From contig NZ_CP108393.1 in NCBI RefSeq assembly GCF_035961655.1, forward strand, positions 3,827,501 through 3,891,500: DNA of 64,000 bases, in the 5' to 3' direction. Every line of letters starts with the position of its first letter. Position 1 is the stretch's first letter. Source of the DNA: Streptomyces sp. NBC_01317. Lineage in GTDB: Bacteria > Actinomycetota > Actinomycetes > Streptomycetales > Streptomycetaceae. Shown here one piece after another: positions 25,084 through 34,267 of this stretch. Position numbers and translations under genes: made by a program. The notes under the pieces were generated by a model. The model worked only from the letters and a program-made list of their open reading frames with translations, did not search any database and was not told the origin of the DNA.

Positions 25084-25888
25084 ATGAGGACCAGCGTCAC
25101 CTTCCCCAGCGGCGGGCTCGGCTTCGCCGGAATTCTCTTCACCCCCGACGACCACATGGGCGGCCGGTTGCCGGCCGTTGTCATCTCCCATCCGGGAGGC
25201 GGTGTGAAGGAGCAGAGTCCGAGTATCTACGCGGAGCGGCTGGCGGGTGCGGGGTTCGCCGCGCTCGTCTTCGACGCCGCCTACCAGGGCGAAAGCGAGG
25301 GCGAGCCGCGAGGGCTGGAGAGCCCCTTCCAGCGGGCCGAGGACATCAAGTCCGCCGTGACCTACCTGACCGTCCGTGACGACATCGACCCGGACCGTAT
25401 CGGGGCGCTGGGTATCTGCGCGTCCGGCGGTTACGTTCCCTACGCCGCGCAGACCGACCACCGGGTCAAGAGTGTCGCCACGGTCAGCGCCGTGGATCTG
25501 GGCTCGGTGATCCGTGAGGGACTGGGCCGCACGCAGGACCCGGCGATCCTCAAGGCCAGTTCCGGGAGACGTACGAGTTCTACCGCACCCCGCGCGGCTA
25601 CCAACCCGTGCGGTCCAGGGATGGGTGCTGCGAGGCGTCGACCTGCTCGCCCAGTACGACTCGTACGCGATGATCCGGCTCATCTCGCCCCGCCCCCTGC
25701 TGGTGATCGCCGGTTCGGAGGCGGAGAGCGCCTACTTCAGCCGGGAGGCGGTCGAGAAGACGGCGGAGCCCAAGGAACTGTTCGTCGTCGACGGCGCCAC
25801 TCACGTCGACCTGTACGACAAGGATGAATACGTCACCCCCGCCGTCGCCAAGCTCACCGAGTTCTTCGGCAAGCATCTGGCCGGCTGA
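25084..25888 (+). pseudogene. alpha/beta hydrolase gene broken by internal deletion and frameshifts
   Basis: The gene starts well at ATG 25084 after CAGGAGC and encodes an alpha/beta hydrolase: VVISHPGGGVKEQS, AYQGESEG, and the nucleophile elbow GICASGGYVPYA (Cys or Ser in the elbow). At about 25548-25560 the frame changes to one encoding FRETYEFYRTPRGYQP. At about 25600-25625 it changes again to one encoding GWVLRGVDLLAQYDSYAMI, LLVIAGSEAESAYFS and VDGATHVDLYDKDEYV, ending at 25888. Homologues have a longer linker before FRETYEFYRTPRG, so a deletion is also likely. No single frame covers the enzyme, so it is probably inactive unless these are sequencing errors. Confidence 0.82.
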
Positions 25889-25919
25889 CGCCTGCCGTGC
25901 GTATCAGGAGCCGATCGGA

Positions 25920-26663
25920 TCAATCCGTGACGGGCAGGCACTCGGCGAGCAGAGCGACGATGTCACGCCAGGCTCGCTGTGCGTGCCGTGGGTGGTAGCC
26001 GACGCCGGGACGCACGGTGTGGCCGACCGATGGATGGTGGAAGGCGTGAAGGGCTCCCCCGTACACCACGAGGCGCCAGTCGACGCCCGCGGCCTCCATC
26101 TCCGCGGTGAACGCGTCCCGTTGGGCGGGCGGCATGATCGGGTCCTCCGACCCGACCCCGGCCCATACCGGGCAGCGAATGCGTGCCGCCTCGCCCGGTC
26201 GGCCCGTGATGAGTGCGTTGACTGTCCCGATCGCGCGCAGATCGACACCCTCGCGACCGAGTTCCAGTGCGACCGCACCCCCGGTGCCGTAGCCGATGGC
26301 GGCGGTCCGGTCGGGGTCGGCCCGTGGTTCGGCACGCAACACGTCGAGCGCGGCGTGACCGATTCCTCGCATCCGGTCGGGGTCGGCGAGCAGCGGCAGG
26401 CAGCGGGCCAACATTTCTTCCGGGTCGTCCAAATAGCGTCCACCGTGGAGGTCGAAAGCCAGCGCCACGTACCCCAGTTCGGCCAGCGCCTCGGCCCGGC
26501 GGCGCTCGACATCGCTGAGCCCCACCCCCTCGGGTCCGATCAGGACCGCGGGTCGGCGCCCCGCACCGGCCGGGAGCGCGAGGTGTCCGATCATCGTCAG
26601 GTTGTCGGCCGGGTATGCGACCGTACGGGTGGTGACCGTCGTACGCGTGGTGACCGTCGTCAT
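25920..26663 (-). CDS. dienelactone hydrolase family protein without the usual nucleophile
   Basis: A 247-residue alpha/beta hydrolase. The family core is clear: PAVLIGPEGVGLSDVERRR, YVALAFDLHGGRYL, CPVWAGVGSEDPIMP (Asp) and YGGALHAFHHP (His). The nucleophile elbow, normally G-Y-C-x-G-G, reads GYGTGG in AAIGYGTGGAVALELG, so the catalytic Cys is replaced by Gly. The rest of the fold looks intact, suggesting a non-classical or non-catalytic role. The N-terminus contains an 18-bp duplication encoding VTTRT twice (26623-26658). ATG is at 26663. Confidence 0.88.
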   Translation of the reverse strand: MTTVTTRTTVTTRTVAYPADNLTMIGHLALPAGAGRRPAVLIGPEGVGLSDVERRRAEALAELGYVALAFDLHGGRYLDDPEEMLARCLPLLADPDRMRGIGHAALDVLRAEPRADPDRTAAIGYGTGGAVALELGREGVDLRAIGTVNALITGRPGEAARIRCPVWAGVGSEDPIMPPAQRDAFTAEMEAAGVDWRLVVYGGALHAFHHPSVGHTVRPGVGYHPRHAQRAWRDIVALLAECLPVTD

Positions 26664-26748
26664 GCGACTGAACGGTAATGACCGTCGCGCCCGCTCGGGG
26701 TGGTGTTCACCGACGGCAGACAGCCGTCTGTCCCGGTGCCGTATCGGG

Positions 26749-27407
26749 TCAGGCCGGGGTGAGTGCGGCGAGAAGGCGCAGTTTCTCGTCGCTGTCGCTG
26801 TCCTGGTCGGGGTAGTACACGACGAGGAGGACGTCGCCAATGGGGAGTTTGTCGCGGTGGAGCCGCAGTTCGCCGACGACGGGGTGGTGGACCGTGGTGG
26901 TGCCGCCGTCGAGGTCGCGGATGTCGTGCCGGGCCCACAGGGTGCGGAACCGCTGGCTGGACAGGGCGAGCTCTCCGACGAGTTCGACGAACCGGGGGTT
27001 GTCGGTGTCGTCCCCGATGGTGGTGCGAAGAGCGGCGACGAAGTCGGCGGCGGCTTTGGCCCAATCCTGTTGAAAGGCCTGTTCCTCGGGATCGAGGAAC
27101 AAGGAACGGAGCCGGTTCTGGCCGGGCCGCAGGCGCGGGGAGAGCGCGACGGCCATGGCGTTCGAGGCCAGGACGTCGAACGCGCGATTGATTCCAGGAC
27201 CTGGGGTGAGGGGTTCTTGTCGCGGCCGCGTTCCAGCCGCAGATAGTAGTCGGGGCTGATTCCGGCGAGCAGGGCGACTTCCTCACGGCGCAGACCGGGC
27301 ACACGGCGGTTGCCGCCGGGCGGGATTCCCGCCTGCGCCGGGGAGACCAGCTCACGCCGGGCGCGGAGGTAGCCGCCGAGCCGGTTGCCGGGGTCCTCGT
27401 CGTTCAT
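26749..27407 (-). pseudogene. XRE-family regulator broken by deletion and frameshift
   Basis: The first half, from ATG 27407, is a good helix-turn-helix of the MmyB-like type (LGGYLRARRELVSPAQAG; VPGLRREEVALLAGISPDYYLRLERGRD). Near 27176-27187, right after VLESIAR, the reading frame switches to one encoding FDVLASNAMAVALSPRLRPG through to LRLLAALTPA at 26749. Homologues have about 40 more residues at this junction, so a deletion plus frameshift has occurred. The DNA-binding domain may still be made, without the ligand-binding half. It is divergent from the SDR gene at 27596, the usual partner arrangement. Confidence 0.85.
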
Positions 27408-27595
27408 ACCCACACCGTAACGCGGTGTGGGTGACGCGGAGGGGGCCCTGGCAGGACCATGGAAGACGGGGGCCATTCCACACCGGGCGGATTCCGTCAA
27501 GACTGTAGAGGAAGGGTTCTGCGAAGGACACAGGACACCAACGACCGCGCCGCAGCCTGAACGCCTTCGGCGCCCTGGACCGAAGGGAAGATCTC

Positions 27596-28357
27596 ATGGA
27601 TCTCTCCAAGCGCACCGTTCTCATCGTCGGCGGGACCTCGGGTATCGGGCGGGAGCTGGCCCGCCGGTTCGCCGCGGCGGGCAGCACCGTGGTCGTCGGC
27701 GGCCGCAACCGGAAGACACTCGCGGAACTCGCCGGAGAGAATTTCGGCACCGTCGGCGTCGACATCACCGACAGTGCCTCCGTCGCGTCGGCCCGTGACG
27801 CCGTACTCGCCGAGTACCCCGAGCTGGACACGGTGGTGACCATGCCGGGCATCATGCTCCTGGAGGACCTGCGCGACCCCGCGCACTTCGAGGCGGCGCG
27901 GACGACGATCGACACCAATCTGACCGGCACCATCCGGGTGATCGACGCCTTCACCCCGCACCTGATCCGGCGGGGCGCCGGCACCTTCGTCACCGTCACC
28001 TCCGGTATCGCCTTCCTGCCCTTCCCGCCCATGCCCACCTACGCCGCCTCGAAGGCCGCGGTGCACGCCTACTCCGAGGCACTGCGCGCGCAGCTCGACG
28101 GCACCGGCGTCGGCGTCGTGGAACTCGTCCCACCGGCCGTCGCCGTCGCGGGCCAGGAGAAGGTGAACCCGCACGCGCTGCCGCTCGACGGCTTCGCCAC
28201 CGAGGTCATGCAGCTGCTCTCGGAGGAGCCCACCCCGCACGAAATCCTCGTCAAGCAGGTGCTCATGCACCGCTGGGCCGAGCGCGACGGTACGTACGAC
28301 GAGCTGGTCGCCCAGCGCGCCCAGGCCCTGGCCATGCTCCCCGGCCGCCAGGGCTGA
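27596..28357 (+). CDS. SDR family oxidoreductase
   Basis: A 253-residue short-chain dehydrogenase. The cofactor motif is LIVGGTSGIGRELARRF (TGxxxGIG type with Gly for Thr), and the active site Ser-Tyr-Lys is seen in TVTSGIAFLPFPPMPTYAASKAAV. The usual NNAG motif is replaced by TMPGIM, as in the DltE-like subgroup. ATG at 27596 follows GAAGGGAAG. It is divergent from the broken XRE regulator, which probably once repressed it. Substrate unknown. Confidence 0.9.
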   Translation: MDLSKRTVLIVGGTSGIGRELARRFAAAGSTVVVGGRNRKTLAELAGENFGTVGVDITDSASVASARDAVLAEYPELDTVVTMPGIMLLEDLRDPAHFEAARTTIDTNLTGTIRVIDAFTPHLIRRGAGTFVTVTSGIAFLPFPPMPTYAASKAAVHAYSEALRAQLDGTGVGVVELVPPAVAVAGQEKVNPHALPLDGFATEVMQLLSEEPTPHEILVKQVLMHRWAERDGTYDELVAQRAQALAMLPGRQG

Positions 28358-28379
28358 CACCCTGCCCTTCCTCGCACGG

Positions 28380-28429
28380 ACGACCGCGGCGCCCCCTGGC
28401 CGCCAAGGGCCGCGGGAGCGCCGCGTCGT
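28380..28429. terminator. hairpin between convergent SDR and purA genes
   Basis: A near-perfect inverted repeat (acgaccgcggcgcccc / gggagcgccgcgtcgt, with one bulge) lies between two convergent stop codons. It is probably a bidirectional terminator. Confidence 0.7.
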
Positions 28430-28456
28430 GCATGTACAACCGTCAGGCAGCCGTTC

Positions 28457-29740
28457 CTACAGGAACGAGTTGATCTGGATCGTCTCCGTACGGCCCGGGC
28501 CCACGCCGATCGCCGAGATCGGCGCCCCGGACATCTCCTCCAGGGCCTTCACGTACGCCTGCGCGTTCTTCGGGAGGTCGGCGAAGGTCTTCGCCTTCGT
28601 GATGTCCTCCGACCAGCCGGGCAGCAGCTCGTAGATGGGCTTCGCGTGGTGGAAGTCCGTCTGGCTGTACGGCAGTTCCTCGACGCGCTTGCCGTCGATC
28701 TCGTACGCCACGCACACCGGGATCTGCTCCCAGCCGGTCAGGACGTCGAGCTTCGTCAGGAAGAAGTCGGTGAGGCCGTTGACGCGGGTCGCGTACCGCG
28801 CGATCACCGCGTCGAACCACCCGCACCGCCGGTCGCGGCCCGTCGTGACGCCCCGCTCGCCGCCGATGCGGCGCAGCGCGTCGCCGTCCTCGTCGAACAG
28901 CTCCGTAGGGAACGGTCCGGCGCCCACGCGCGTCGTATAGGCCTTGAGGATGCCGATGACCCGGCTGATCTTCGTCGGTCCCACACCCGCGCCGGTGCAG
29001 GCGCCGCCGGCGGTCGGGTTGGAGGACGTGACGAAGGGATACGTACCGTGGTCGACGTCCAGGAGCGTGCCCTGGCCGCCTTCGAAGAGGACGACCTTGC
29101 CGTCGTCGATGGCGTTGTTGAGGACCAGGGTGGTGTCGGAGACGTACGGCTTCAACTGGTCCGCGTAGGTCAGCAGTTCCTCTACGATCTTGGCGGAGTC
29201 GATCGCACGGCGGTTGTAGAGCTTGGCGAGGATCTGGTTCTTGAAGTCGAGCGCGGCGTCGACCTTCTGGATGAGGATCGACTCGTCGTACAGGTCCTGG
29301 ATGCGGATACCGACGCGGTTGATCTTGTCGGCGTACGTCGGTCCGATGCCACGGCCCGTCGTGCCGATCTTCCGCGAACCGAGGAACCGTTCCGTCACCT
29401 TGTCCATGGTGGTGTGGTACGAGGTGATCAGATGAGCGTTTCCACTGATGAGCAGCTTGGACGTGTCGACACCGCGGTCGTTCAGCCCGCTCAGCTCGGA
29501 GAGCAGGACGGCCGGGTCGACTACCACTCCGTTGCCGATCACCGGGATACAGCTGGGCGAGAGGATTCCGGAAGGGAGAAGATGCAGTGCGTATTTCTGG
29601 TCGCCGACGACGACCGTGTGGCCGGCGTTGTTGCCGCCCTGATAGCGCACGACATAGTCCACGGACCCACCGAGCAGGTCGGTGGCCTTTCCCTTGCCTT
29701 CGTCACCCCACTGAGCACCGAGCAGCACAAGTGCGGGCAC
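28457..29740 (-). CDS. purA: adenylosuccinate synthetase
   Basis: A 427-residue enzyme that joins IMP and aspartate with GTP to make adenylosuccinate, the first committed step to AMP. The GTP-binding loop [18 protein letters not shown] opens the protein; other signatures are [50 protein letters not shown] and [15 protein letters not shown] use the GTG at 29740, with GGAAGGGG upstream, which puts the P-loop at the N-terminus as in all homologues. Length is normal. Confidence 0.97.
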   Translation of the reverse strand: MPALVLLGAQWGDEGKGKATDLLGGSVDYVVRYQGGNNAGHTVVVGDQKYALHLLPSGILSPSCIPVIGNGVVVDPAVLLSELSGLNDRGVDTSKLLISGNAHLITSYHTTMDKVTERFLGSRKIGTTGRGIGPTYADKINRVGIRIQDLYDESILIQKVDAALDFKNQILAKLYNRRAIDSAKIVEELLTYADQLKPYVSDTTLVLNNAIDDGKVVLFEGGQGTLLDVDHGTYPFVTSSNPTAGGACTGAGVGPTKISRVIGILKAYTTRVGAGPFPTELFDEDGDALRRIGGERGVTTGRDRRCGWFDAVIARYATRVNGLTDFFLTKLDVLTGWEQIPVCVAYEIDGKRVEELPYSQTDFHHAKPIYELLPGWSEDITKAKTFADLPKNAQAYVKALEEMSGAPISAIGVGPGRTETIQINSFL

Positions 29741-29941
29741 AGGCGTACACCCCTTCCGGGCGGGGCATGTCCAAGGTCGGGGGGCGCACATACGGCGTTC
29801 GTACGTCACGTGTGCGCCGTACGACCCGTACGGCATCGCACGACATCGCACGAAACCGCTGGACGTAGATCACAGACGCGGATCGCACGACGTCGTACGA
29901 CGCGGCCCGAGCCGTCGAACCGGTTGCCCCGGAATAGACGA

Positions 29942-29969
29942 AGCCCCTGGCGCAATAGCGCAAGGGGCT
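29942..29969 (+). promoter_or_regulatory. hairpin in the purA/diacylglycerol-kinase divergent leader
   Basis: A 12-bp stem with one mismatch (agcccctggcgc / gcgcaaggggct, 4-base loop) lies 34 bp before the GTG at 30004. Its position suggests a leader hairpin or attenuator for the rightward gene, or a terminator of an unseen short transcript. Confidence 0.45.
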
Positions 29970-30003
29970 CTTGCACAAAGATGCTACCCGAGGAAGGACC
30001 GAG

Positions 30004-30975
30004 GTGTCGGCTCCAGGGCCCGCCGAGAACGGCGCGCAGCAGCTTCTGGTGGTCATCGACCCGGTCGCCCGCCGGACCGACGGCGAATCCGTACGGATCG
30101 CGAAAGACGTGTTGAGCGCGGGTGCGGCGGTGAAGATATGCCTTCCCGACGGGCCGGAGGAGTTCGCGCGGGCGCTGGCCAGGCGGGGCGGCAGGCGGCC
30201 GGTGGTGATCGGCGACGACCGGGCGCTGTTGCGTACGGTCGCGCTGCTCCACCGCGAGCGGGAGCTGTCCTCCGGGGCGCTCTCGCTGGTGCCGGTGGGG
30301 GCGTCGGTCGAGCTGGCGCGGGCGCTGGGGGTGCCGACGGGCGCGGTGGCGGCGGCGCGGGCGGTGCTGGACGGGGTGGTGCGGCGGCTGGATCTGCTGG
30401 TGGACGACAGTGACGGGGTGGTGCTGGGGGATCTGCACATTCCGGGGCTGGCGGGGGCGAGGCGGGAGAACGGGAAGGGGAAGGGCCCCGGTTCCGGTGC
30501 TGGTGCTGGTGCTGGTCAGGGGAACGGCTCCGGGAACGGCCCCGGAGACGGTCGACGCGACGGTGACGGGAGCGGCGCGGGCGGGGCGCACGGCGCGGCG
30601 TCCATGTGGCACACGTGCCGCTCGCTGGTCCGCACGCTGGTACGGCCGCCGCCGGGCGCGTTCCTCGCGCACACGTACCGGCTGCGGGTGGAGGCGGACG
30701 GCGTACTGCTGAGCGATCTGGACGAGCCGGTGGAGGGGATCATGGTCCGCTCGCGGGGCGGGCGGGCGGAGGTGGTGATCCGTACGCGCGCGTCGGCGGA
30801 GCCGCTGCGGGCGAGCGCGCTGTCCGTGACGGTCTCGGGGGCGAATTTCCGCTACCGGGCCGACACCCGGGTCACGGGCCCGGTCCGGACGCGGACGTGG
30901 ACGCTCCGGGCGGGGGCGTGGGGGCTGACCTTGCCGACGACGTATTCCGTTCCGGGGGCTTCTGGGACGGGGTGA
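30004..30975 (+). CDS. diacylglycerol kinase-like protein with degenerate catalytic motif
   Basis: A 323-residue protein similar in layout to the diacylglycerol/lipid kinase family often found next to purA in Streptomyces. The N-terminus has LLVVIDPVARRTDGESVRIAKDVLSAG. The GGDGT-type catalytic loop is not recognisable; the equivalent region reads VVIGDDRALLRTV. The C-terminal half has the beta-sandwich expected for the second lipid-kinase domain (FLAHTYRLRVEADGVLLSDLDEPVEGI). A Gly/Ala/Asn/Asp-rich linker of about 45 residues separates the halves. It may be an inactive homologue. GTG at 30004 follows GAGGAAGGA. Confidence 0.72.
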   Translation: MSAPGPAENGAQQLLVVIDPVARRTDGESVRIAKDVLSAGAAVKICLPDGPEEFARALARRGGRRPVVIGDDRALLRTVALLHRERELSSGALSLVPVGASVELARALGVPTGAVAAARAVLDGVVRRLDLLVDDSDGVVLGDLHIPGLAGARRENGKGKGPGSGAGAGAGQGNGSGNGPGDGRRDGDGSGAGGAHGAASMWHTCRSLVRTLVRPPPGAFLAHTYRLRVEADGVLLSDLDEPVEGIMVRSRGGRAEVVIRTRASAEPLRASALSVTVSGANFRYRADTRVTGPVRTRTWTLRAGAWGLTLPTTYSVPGASGTG

Positions 30976-31029
30976 GCACCGATAGCCTCGGGTGCCACGA
31001 AGCCGGTACCACGCCTGGGGGCCGACCGA

Positions 31030-31635
31030 ATGCACGATGCGACACGCGACTCGACGCCCGACTCGGCACCCGATTCGACGCCGGTCGGGGAGGTGGCCCT
31101 CGACGTCACAGAGACGGCGGAGGCGCTGGCCCGCTACCGCTCGCGGGCGGGTATGTGGCTCCGCGTCGGGCTGACGACGGCGGCCGGCGGCGTGGTCGTC
31201 GAGCTGGCGAACACCGCCCGGCGCCTGGAGTGGGCGGACCTGGTGGCGGAGGGCATGGGCGGCCTGGCGCTGGCGCCGCTGCTGATCGGGCTGAGCGCGC
31301 TGCGCCTGGCCCGCCTGATGCGCCTGCGGCTGGCCGCACACCCCTGGACGGCCCTCCCGGCGGAAACGGCACCGCACGGCCCGCACGCGGCGGCGGTGGT
31401 CCTGCGCGACCCGGCGGGCGGCGACCCGATCCCCCTGACCCTGGTGGGCCTCCAAGGCCGCCACCACGCGGCGGACCCCCGCCCGACGGGCGAACTGTGG
31501 TGGTGCGGCGACCCCCGGACGGGCGGCGTACTGGCCCGCCCGGGAGGCGCCGAACTGATCTGGGCCCGCACTCCGGGCCGCCTGACCCGGGACCGAATCC
31601 TGGGAGCGGCGGGGAGGGCGGAGGACCGGGGGTAG
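31030..31635 (+). CDS. conserved hypothetical membrane protein
   Basis: A 201-residue protein I cannot name. It has an Asp/Thr/Ser-rich start, a helical segment ending in a probable transmembrane helix (about 42-62), and a second hydrophobic stretch (GGLALAPLLIGLSALRLARLM). The C-terminal part contains LTLVGLQGRHHAADPRPTGE and ELWWCGDPRTGGVLARPGGA. It follows the kinase-like gene by 54 bp on the same strand and may be co-transcribed with it. Confidence 0.65.
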   Translation: MHDATRDSTPDSAPDSTPVGEVALDVTETAEALARYRSRAGMWLRVGLTTAAGGVVVELANTARRLEWADLVAEGMGGLALAPLLIGLSALRLARLMRLRLAAHPWTALPAETAPHGPHAAAVVLRDPAGGDPIPLTLVGLQGRHHAADPRPTGELWWCGDPRTGGVLARPGGAELIWARTPGRLTRDRILGAAGRAEDRG

Positions 31636-31886
31636 GCGGGGCCCTGGTCGGGACAAGACGGGCCGGCGCTCAGTCGGCTGAGGCGTCGTCGGAACAGTCT
31701 CCCGGCCCGCGCGCGGGGCGTCGTCGGCTCCACCGTCGCTACGAACGCAAGGCGGCCGAGGAACTCCCGGCCTTCGCCCGCACGAAACCCCGGACATGGG
31801 GTCCGGTAGCCGGTATCCGGTAGGGACGCGTGCTAGAGATAGGGGCGAATGGTCTCGATTAATCCTCAAGCAGGAGGTATGTGACG

Positions 31887-32168
31887 ATGCGTTCAGCTCT
31901 TCTCCGTGTGACGGCCACGCTGGGTGCCGCGGCGGCCCTGGCCCTCTGCGGTGCCGGGGTGGCCGGTGCGCACGACATGTGGCCGGCCGGTGTGGGCAAC
32001 TCGGGTGTCTTCAGCACCGGTGTGGGTAACTCGGGCGCCTTCAACGCCGGCGTCGGCAACTCCGGTGTCGCCAACTGGGGCGTGGGCAACGCGGGCCTCG
32101 GCAACACGGGCATCGGCAGTTCCGGCATCGGCAACTCCGGGATCGGCAGCTCCGGCATCGGCAACTGA
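31887..32168 (+). CDS. secreted GVGN-repeat (pentapeptide-2-like) protein
   Basis: A 93-residue protein. A classical signal peptide (RSALLRVTATLGAAAALALCGAGVAGA) ends near residue 30. The mature part is about 12 degenerate pentapeptides of the form G-(V/I/L)-(G/S)-(N/S)-(S/A/T), as GVGNSGVFSTGVGNSGAFNA and GIGSSGIGNSGIGSS. This is the pentapeptide-2 pattern known from mycobacterial PPE-MPTR proteins (NxGxGNxG). It stops abruptly in a repeat. The ATG at 31887 is preferred because AGGAGG lies nine bases upstream; a GTG six bases earlier is too close. It stands alone, convergent with the response regulator gene. Role unknown; an external structural protein is possible. Confidence 0.78.
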   Translation: MRSALLRVTATLGAAAALALCGAGVAGAHDMWPAGVGNSGVFSTGVGNSGAFNAGVGNSGVANWGVGNAGLGNTGIGSSGIGNSGIGSSGIGN

Positions 32169-32312
32169 GCGATCGGCGGCGGGGTCGTCGGCGGCATGGG
32201 CGTGGCGGCCAGGGCGTCGGCGGCCAGGGCGGCCTCAGCGCCGTACGGGACCGGTTTGTCCACAGGGTGTGGATGAACCGGGCCGCGTACGGATCCCCGT
32301 CCGGGAGGGCCG

Positions 32313-32972
32313 CTAGCCCGGGGTCACCAGGCGCGCCTCGTACGCGAACACCGCCGCCTGCGTGCGGTCGCGCAGGCCCAGTTTCACCAGGATGCGGCTC
32401 ACGTGCGTCTTGATCGTGGACTCCGCCACCACCAGGTGCTCGGCGATCTCCGCGTTCGACAGGCCCTGGGCGATCAGGACCAGTACCTCCGTCTCCCGCT
32501 CCGTGAGGTCGCCGACGCGGGCCAGGGCCGGGGGTCTCGGGGTCTCCGACAGCTTCGAGAACTCCGTGATCAGGCGGCGCGTCACCGTCGGGGCGAGGAG
32601 GGCCTCGCCCGAGGCCACCACCCGTACCCCGTCGGCCAGTTGGCGCGCGGAGGCGTCCTTCAGCAGGAAGCCCGACGCGCCCGCCCGCAGCGCCTGGTAC
32701 ACGTACTCGTCCAGGTCGAACGTCGTCAGCACCAGCACCTTCGCGGCCGCGTCCGCCGCGACGATCTCGCGGGTCGCCTCGATCCCGTTCAGCTCCGGCA
32801 TCCGGATGTCCATCAGGACGACGTCCGGGTCCAGGGCGGCGACCTGCGTGACGGCCTCGCGCCCGTTCACCGCCTCGCCGACCACCTCGATGTCCGGCAT
32901 CGCGTTGAGCAGCACCGAGAAACCCTCGCGGACCATCACCTGGTCGTCGACGATCAGCACCCTGATGGTCAC
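32313..32972 (-). CDS. NarL/FixJ-type response regulator
   Basis: A 219-residue two-component regulator. The receiver domain (1-120) has IRVLIVDDQVMVREGF, the phosphoacceptor Asp in DVVLMDIRMPELNGIEA, Thr in LVLTTF and Lys in GASGFLLKDAS. The LuxR-type HTH is at the C-terminus (LTERETEVLVLIAQGLSNAEIAEHLVVAESTIKTHVSRILVKLG). Its start overlaps the stop codon of the histidine kinase gene by 4 bases, so the two form a coupled pair. Confidence 0.95.
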   Translation of the reverse strand: MTIRVLIVDDQVMVREGFSVLLNAMPDIEVVGEAVNGREAVTQVAALDPDVVLMDIRMPELNGIEATREIVAADAAAKVLVLTTFDLDEYVYQALRAGASGFLLKDASARQLADGVRVVASGEALLAPTVTRRLITEFSKLSETPRPPALARVGDLTERETEVLVLIAQGLSNAEIAEHLVVAESTIKTHVSRILVKLGLRDRTQAAVFAYEARLVTPG

Positions 32973-34267
32973 GCCGCGTCCCCGTCCTTCACGGCGGCCA
33001 CCGGGATGAACGCCGCGACCTCGTAGCCGCCGTCCTCCTGGAGATCCGCGGTCATCTCACCGTTCAGCATCGTCACACGCTCCCGCATCCCCGTGATGCC
33101 GTGACCCGCCCCCGGCGACGGCTTCACCAGCCCGCGCGGCGGTGTGTTCACGATCCGCAGCCCGAGCCCGCCGAGCACGTAACTGATCTCGACGCGCGCC
33201 GTGGACCCCGGCGCGTGCCGGAGCGCGTTGCTCAGCGCCTCCTGGACGATCCGGTACGCCGACAGCTCGACGCCCTGCGGCAGCTCCCGTACCGCGCCGG
33301 TCACCGCCTTCTCCACGGTCAGCCCGGCGTCCCGCACATTGCCCAGCAGCCCGTCGAGGTCGGCGAGCGTGGGCTGCGGGGCGTCGGGCGCCTGGTAGTC
33401 CTCCGCCCGTACGACCCCGAGGACGCGGCGCAGCTCGGTCAGCGCGGCGACCGCGTTCTCGCGGATCGTCGCGAACGCCTTCTCCAGCTCGGGGGGCGGA
33501 TTCTCCACCCGGTACGGCGCGGCCTCCGCCTGGATCGCCACGACCGACATGTGGTGGGCGACGACGTCGTGCAGCTCACGGGCGATGGTGGTGCGCTCCT
33601 CCAGCAGCGTGCGCCGGTCGCGCTCGACGGCGGTGACGCTCTGCTGGATCGCGACCTCCTGTTCCGCCTCGCGGCGGACGTGGAGGACGGTCACGGTGAG
33701 GAGGACCAGCGCGGAGAGGAAGAGCATGGGGGCGGAGGTGGAGCCGCCGCCGTACCCGCCGACGAAGACCGTGGCGAACATGGCGTACAGCGCCGTGCCC
33801 ACCCACAGCCAGCCGGCGGTGCGCGGCCTGGTCCGGAGCGCGACCACCGTGATCACGAAGAGGTACCCGGCGAAGGCGCCGGGAGTCCACGGCCAGCCGT
33901 CGTAGTGCGCGCCGATCACGCTCGTGACGGCGGAGACCGCCAGGGAGAGCCACCAGGCACCGATCGGCCTGACCAGCGTCATCAGCAGCGGAATGGCGGG
34001 GAGCCCGCCGAAGAGCGAGCCTTCCTCGACCACGCCGATGAGGCAGATCATCACCGCGGCCAGCACGACGACGGCGTGCGGCAGCCAGGCGGCGTACTCA
34101 CGTATCCGGCCGGGCAGCCGACGGGTGATCGGGCCGTCCGTCCGCCGGGGCTTGAGCGGACGGTAGGCGAAGGCGTCGTGGAAGAGGTCCTCGCGCAGGC
34201 CGCCGATCGCGTCCATGGCGAGGCGGAACTCGGGGCTCCGGGTCTTCCCGGTCTCTGTCTCGGTCAC
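32969..34267 (-). CDS. HisKA_3-type sensor histidine kinase
   Basis: A membrane histidine kinase of about 432 residues. It has four to five transmembrane helices (about residues 45-180 in this frame), a coiled-coil, the H-box ERTTIARELHDVVAHHMSVVAIQAEAA with the phosphorylated His in ELHDVVAHH, and an ATP-binding domain (AYRIVQEALSNALRHAPGS; GHGITGMRERVTMLNG). It pairs with the overlapping response regulator gene. The long frame extends to 34441; I take the GTG at 34267 (VTETETGKTRSPEF), but an ATG about 50 bases downstream (MDAIGGLREDLFHD) is equally likely. No sensory ectodomain of size is present. Confidence 0.92.
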   Translation of the reverse strand: MTETETGKTRSPEFRLAMDAIGGLREDLFHDAFAYRPLKPRRTDGPITRRLPGRIREYAAWLPHAVVVLAAVMICLIGVVEEGSLFGGLPAIPLLMTLVRPIGAWWLSLAVSAVTSVIGAHYDGWPWTPGAFAGYLFVITVVALRTRPRTAGWLWVGTALYAMFATVFVGGYGGGSTSAPMLFLSALVLLTVTVLHVRREAEQEVAIQQSVTAVERDRRTLLEERTTIARELHDVVAHHMSVVAIQAEAAPYRVENPPPELEKAFATIRENAVAALTELRRVLGVVRAEDYQAPDAPQPTLADLDGLLGNVRDAGLTVEKAVTGAVRELPQGVELSAYRIVQEALSNALRHAPGSTARVEISYVLGGLGLRIVNTPPRGLVKPSPGAGHGITGMRERVTMLNGEMTADLQEDGGYEVAAFIPVAAVKDGDAA

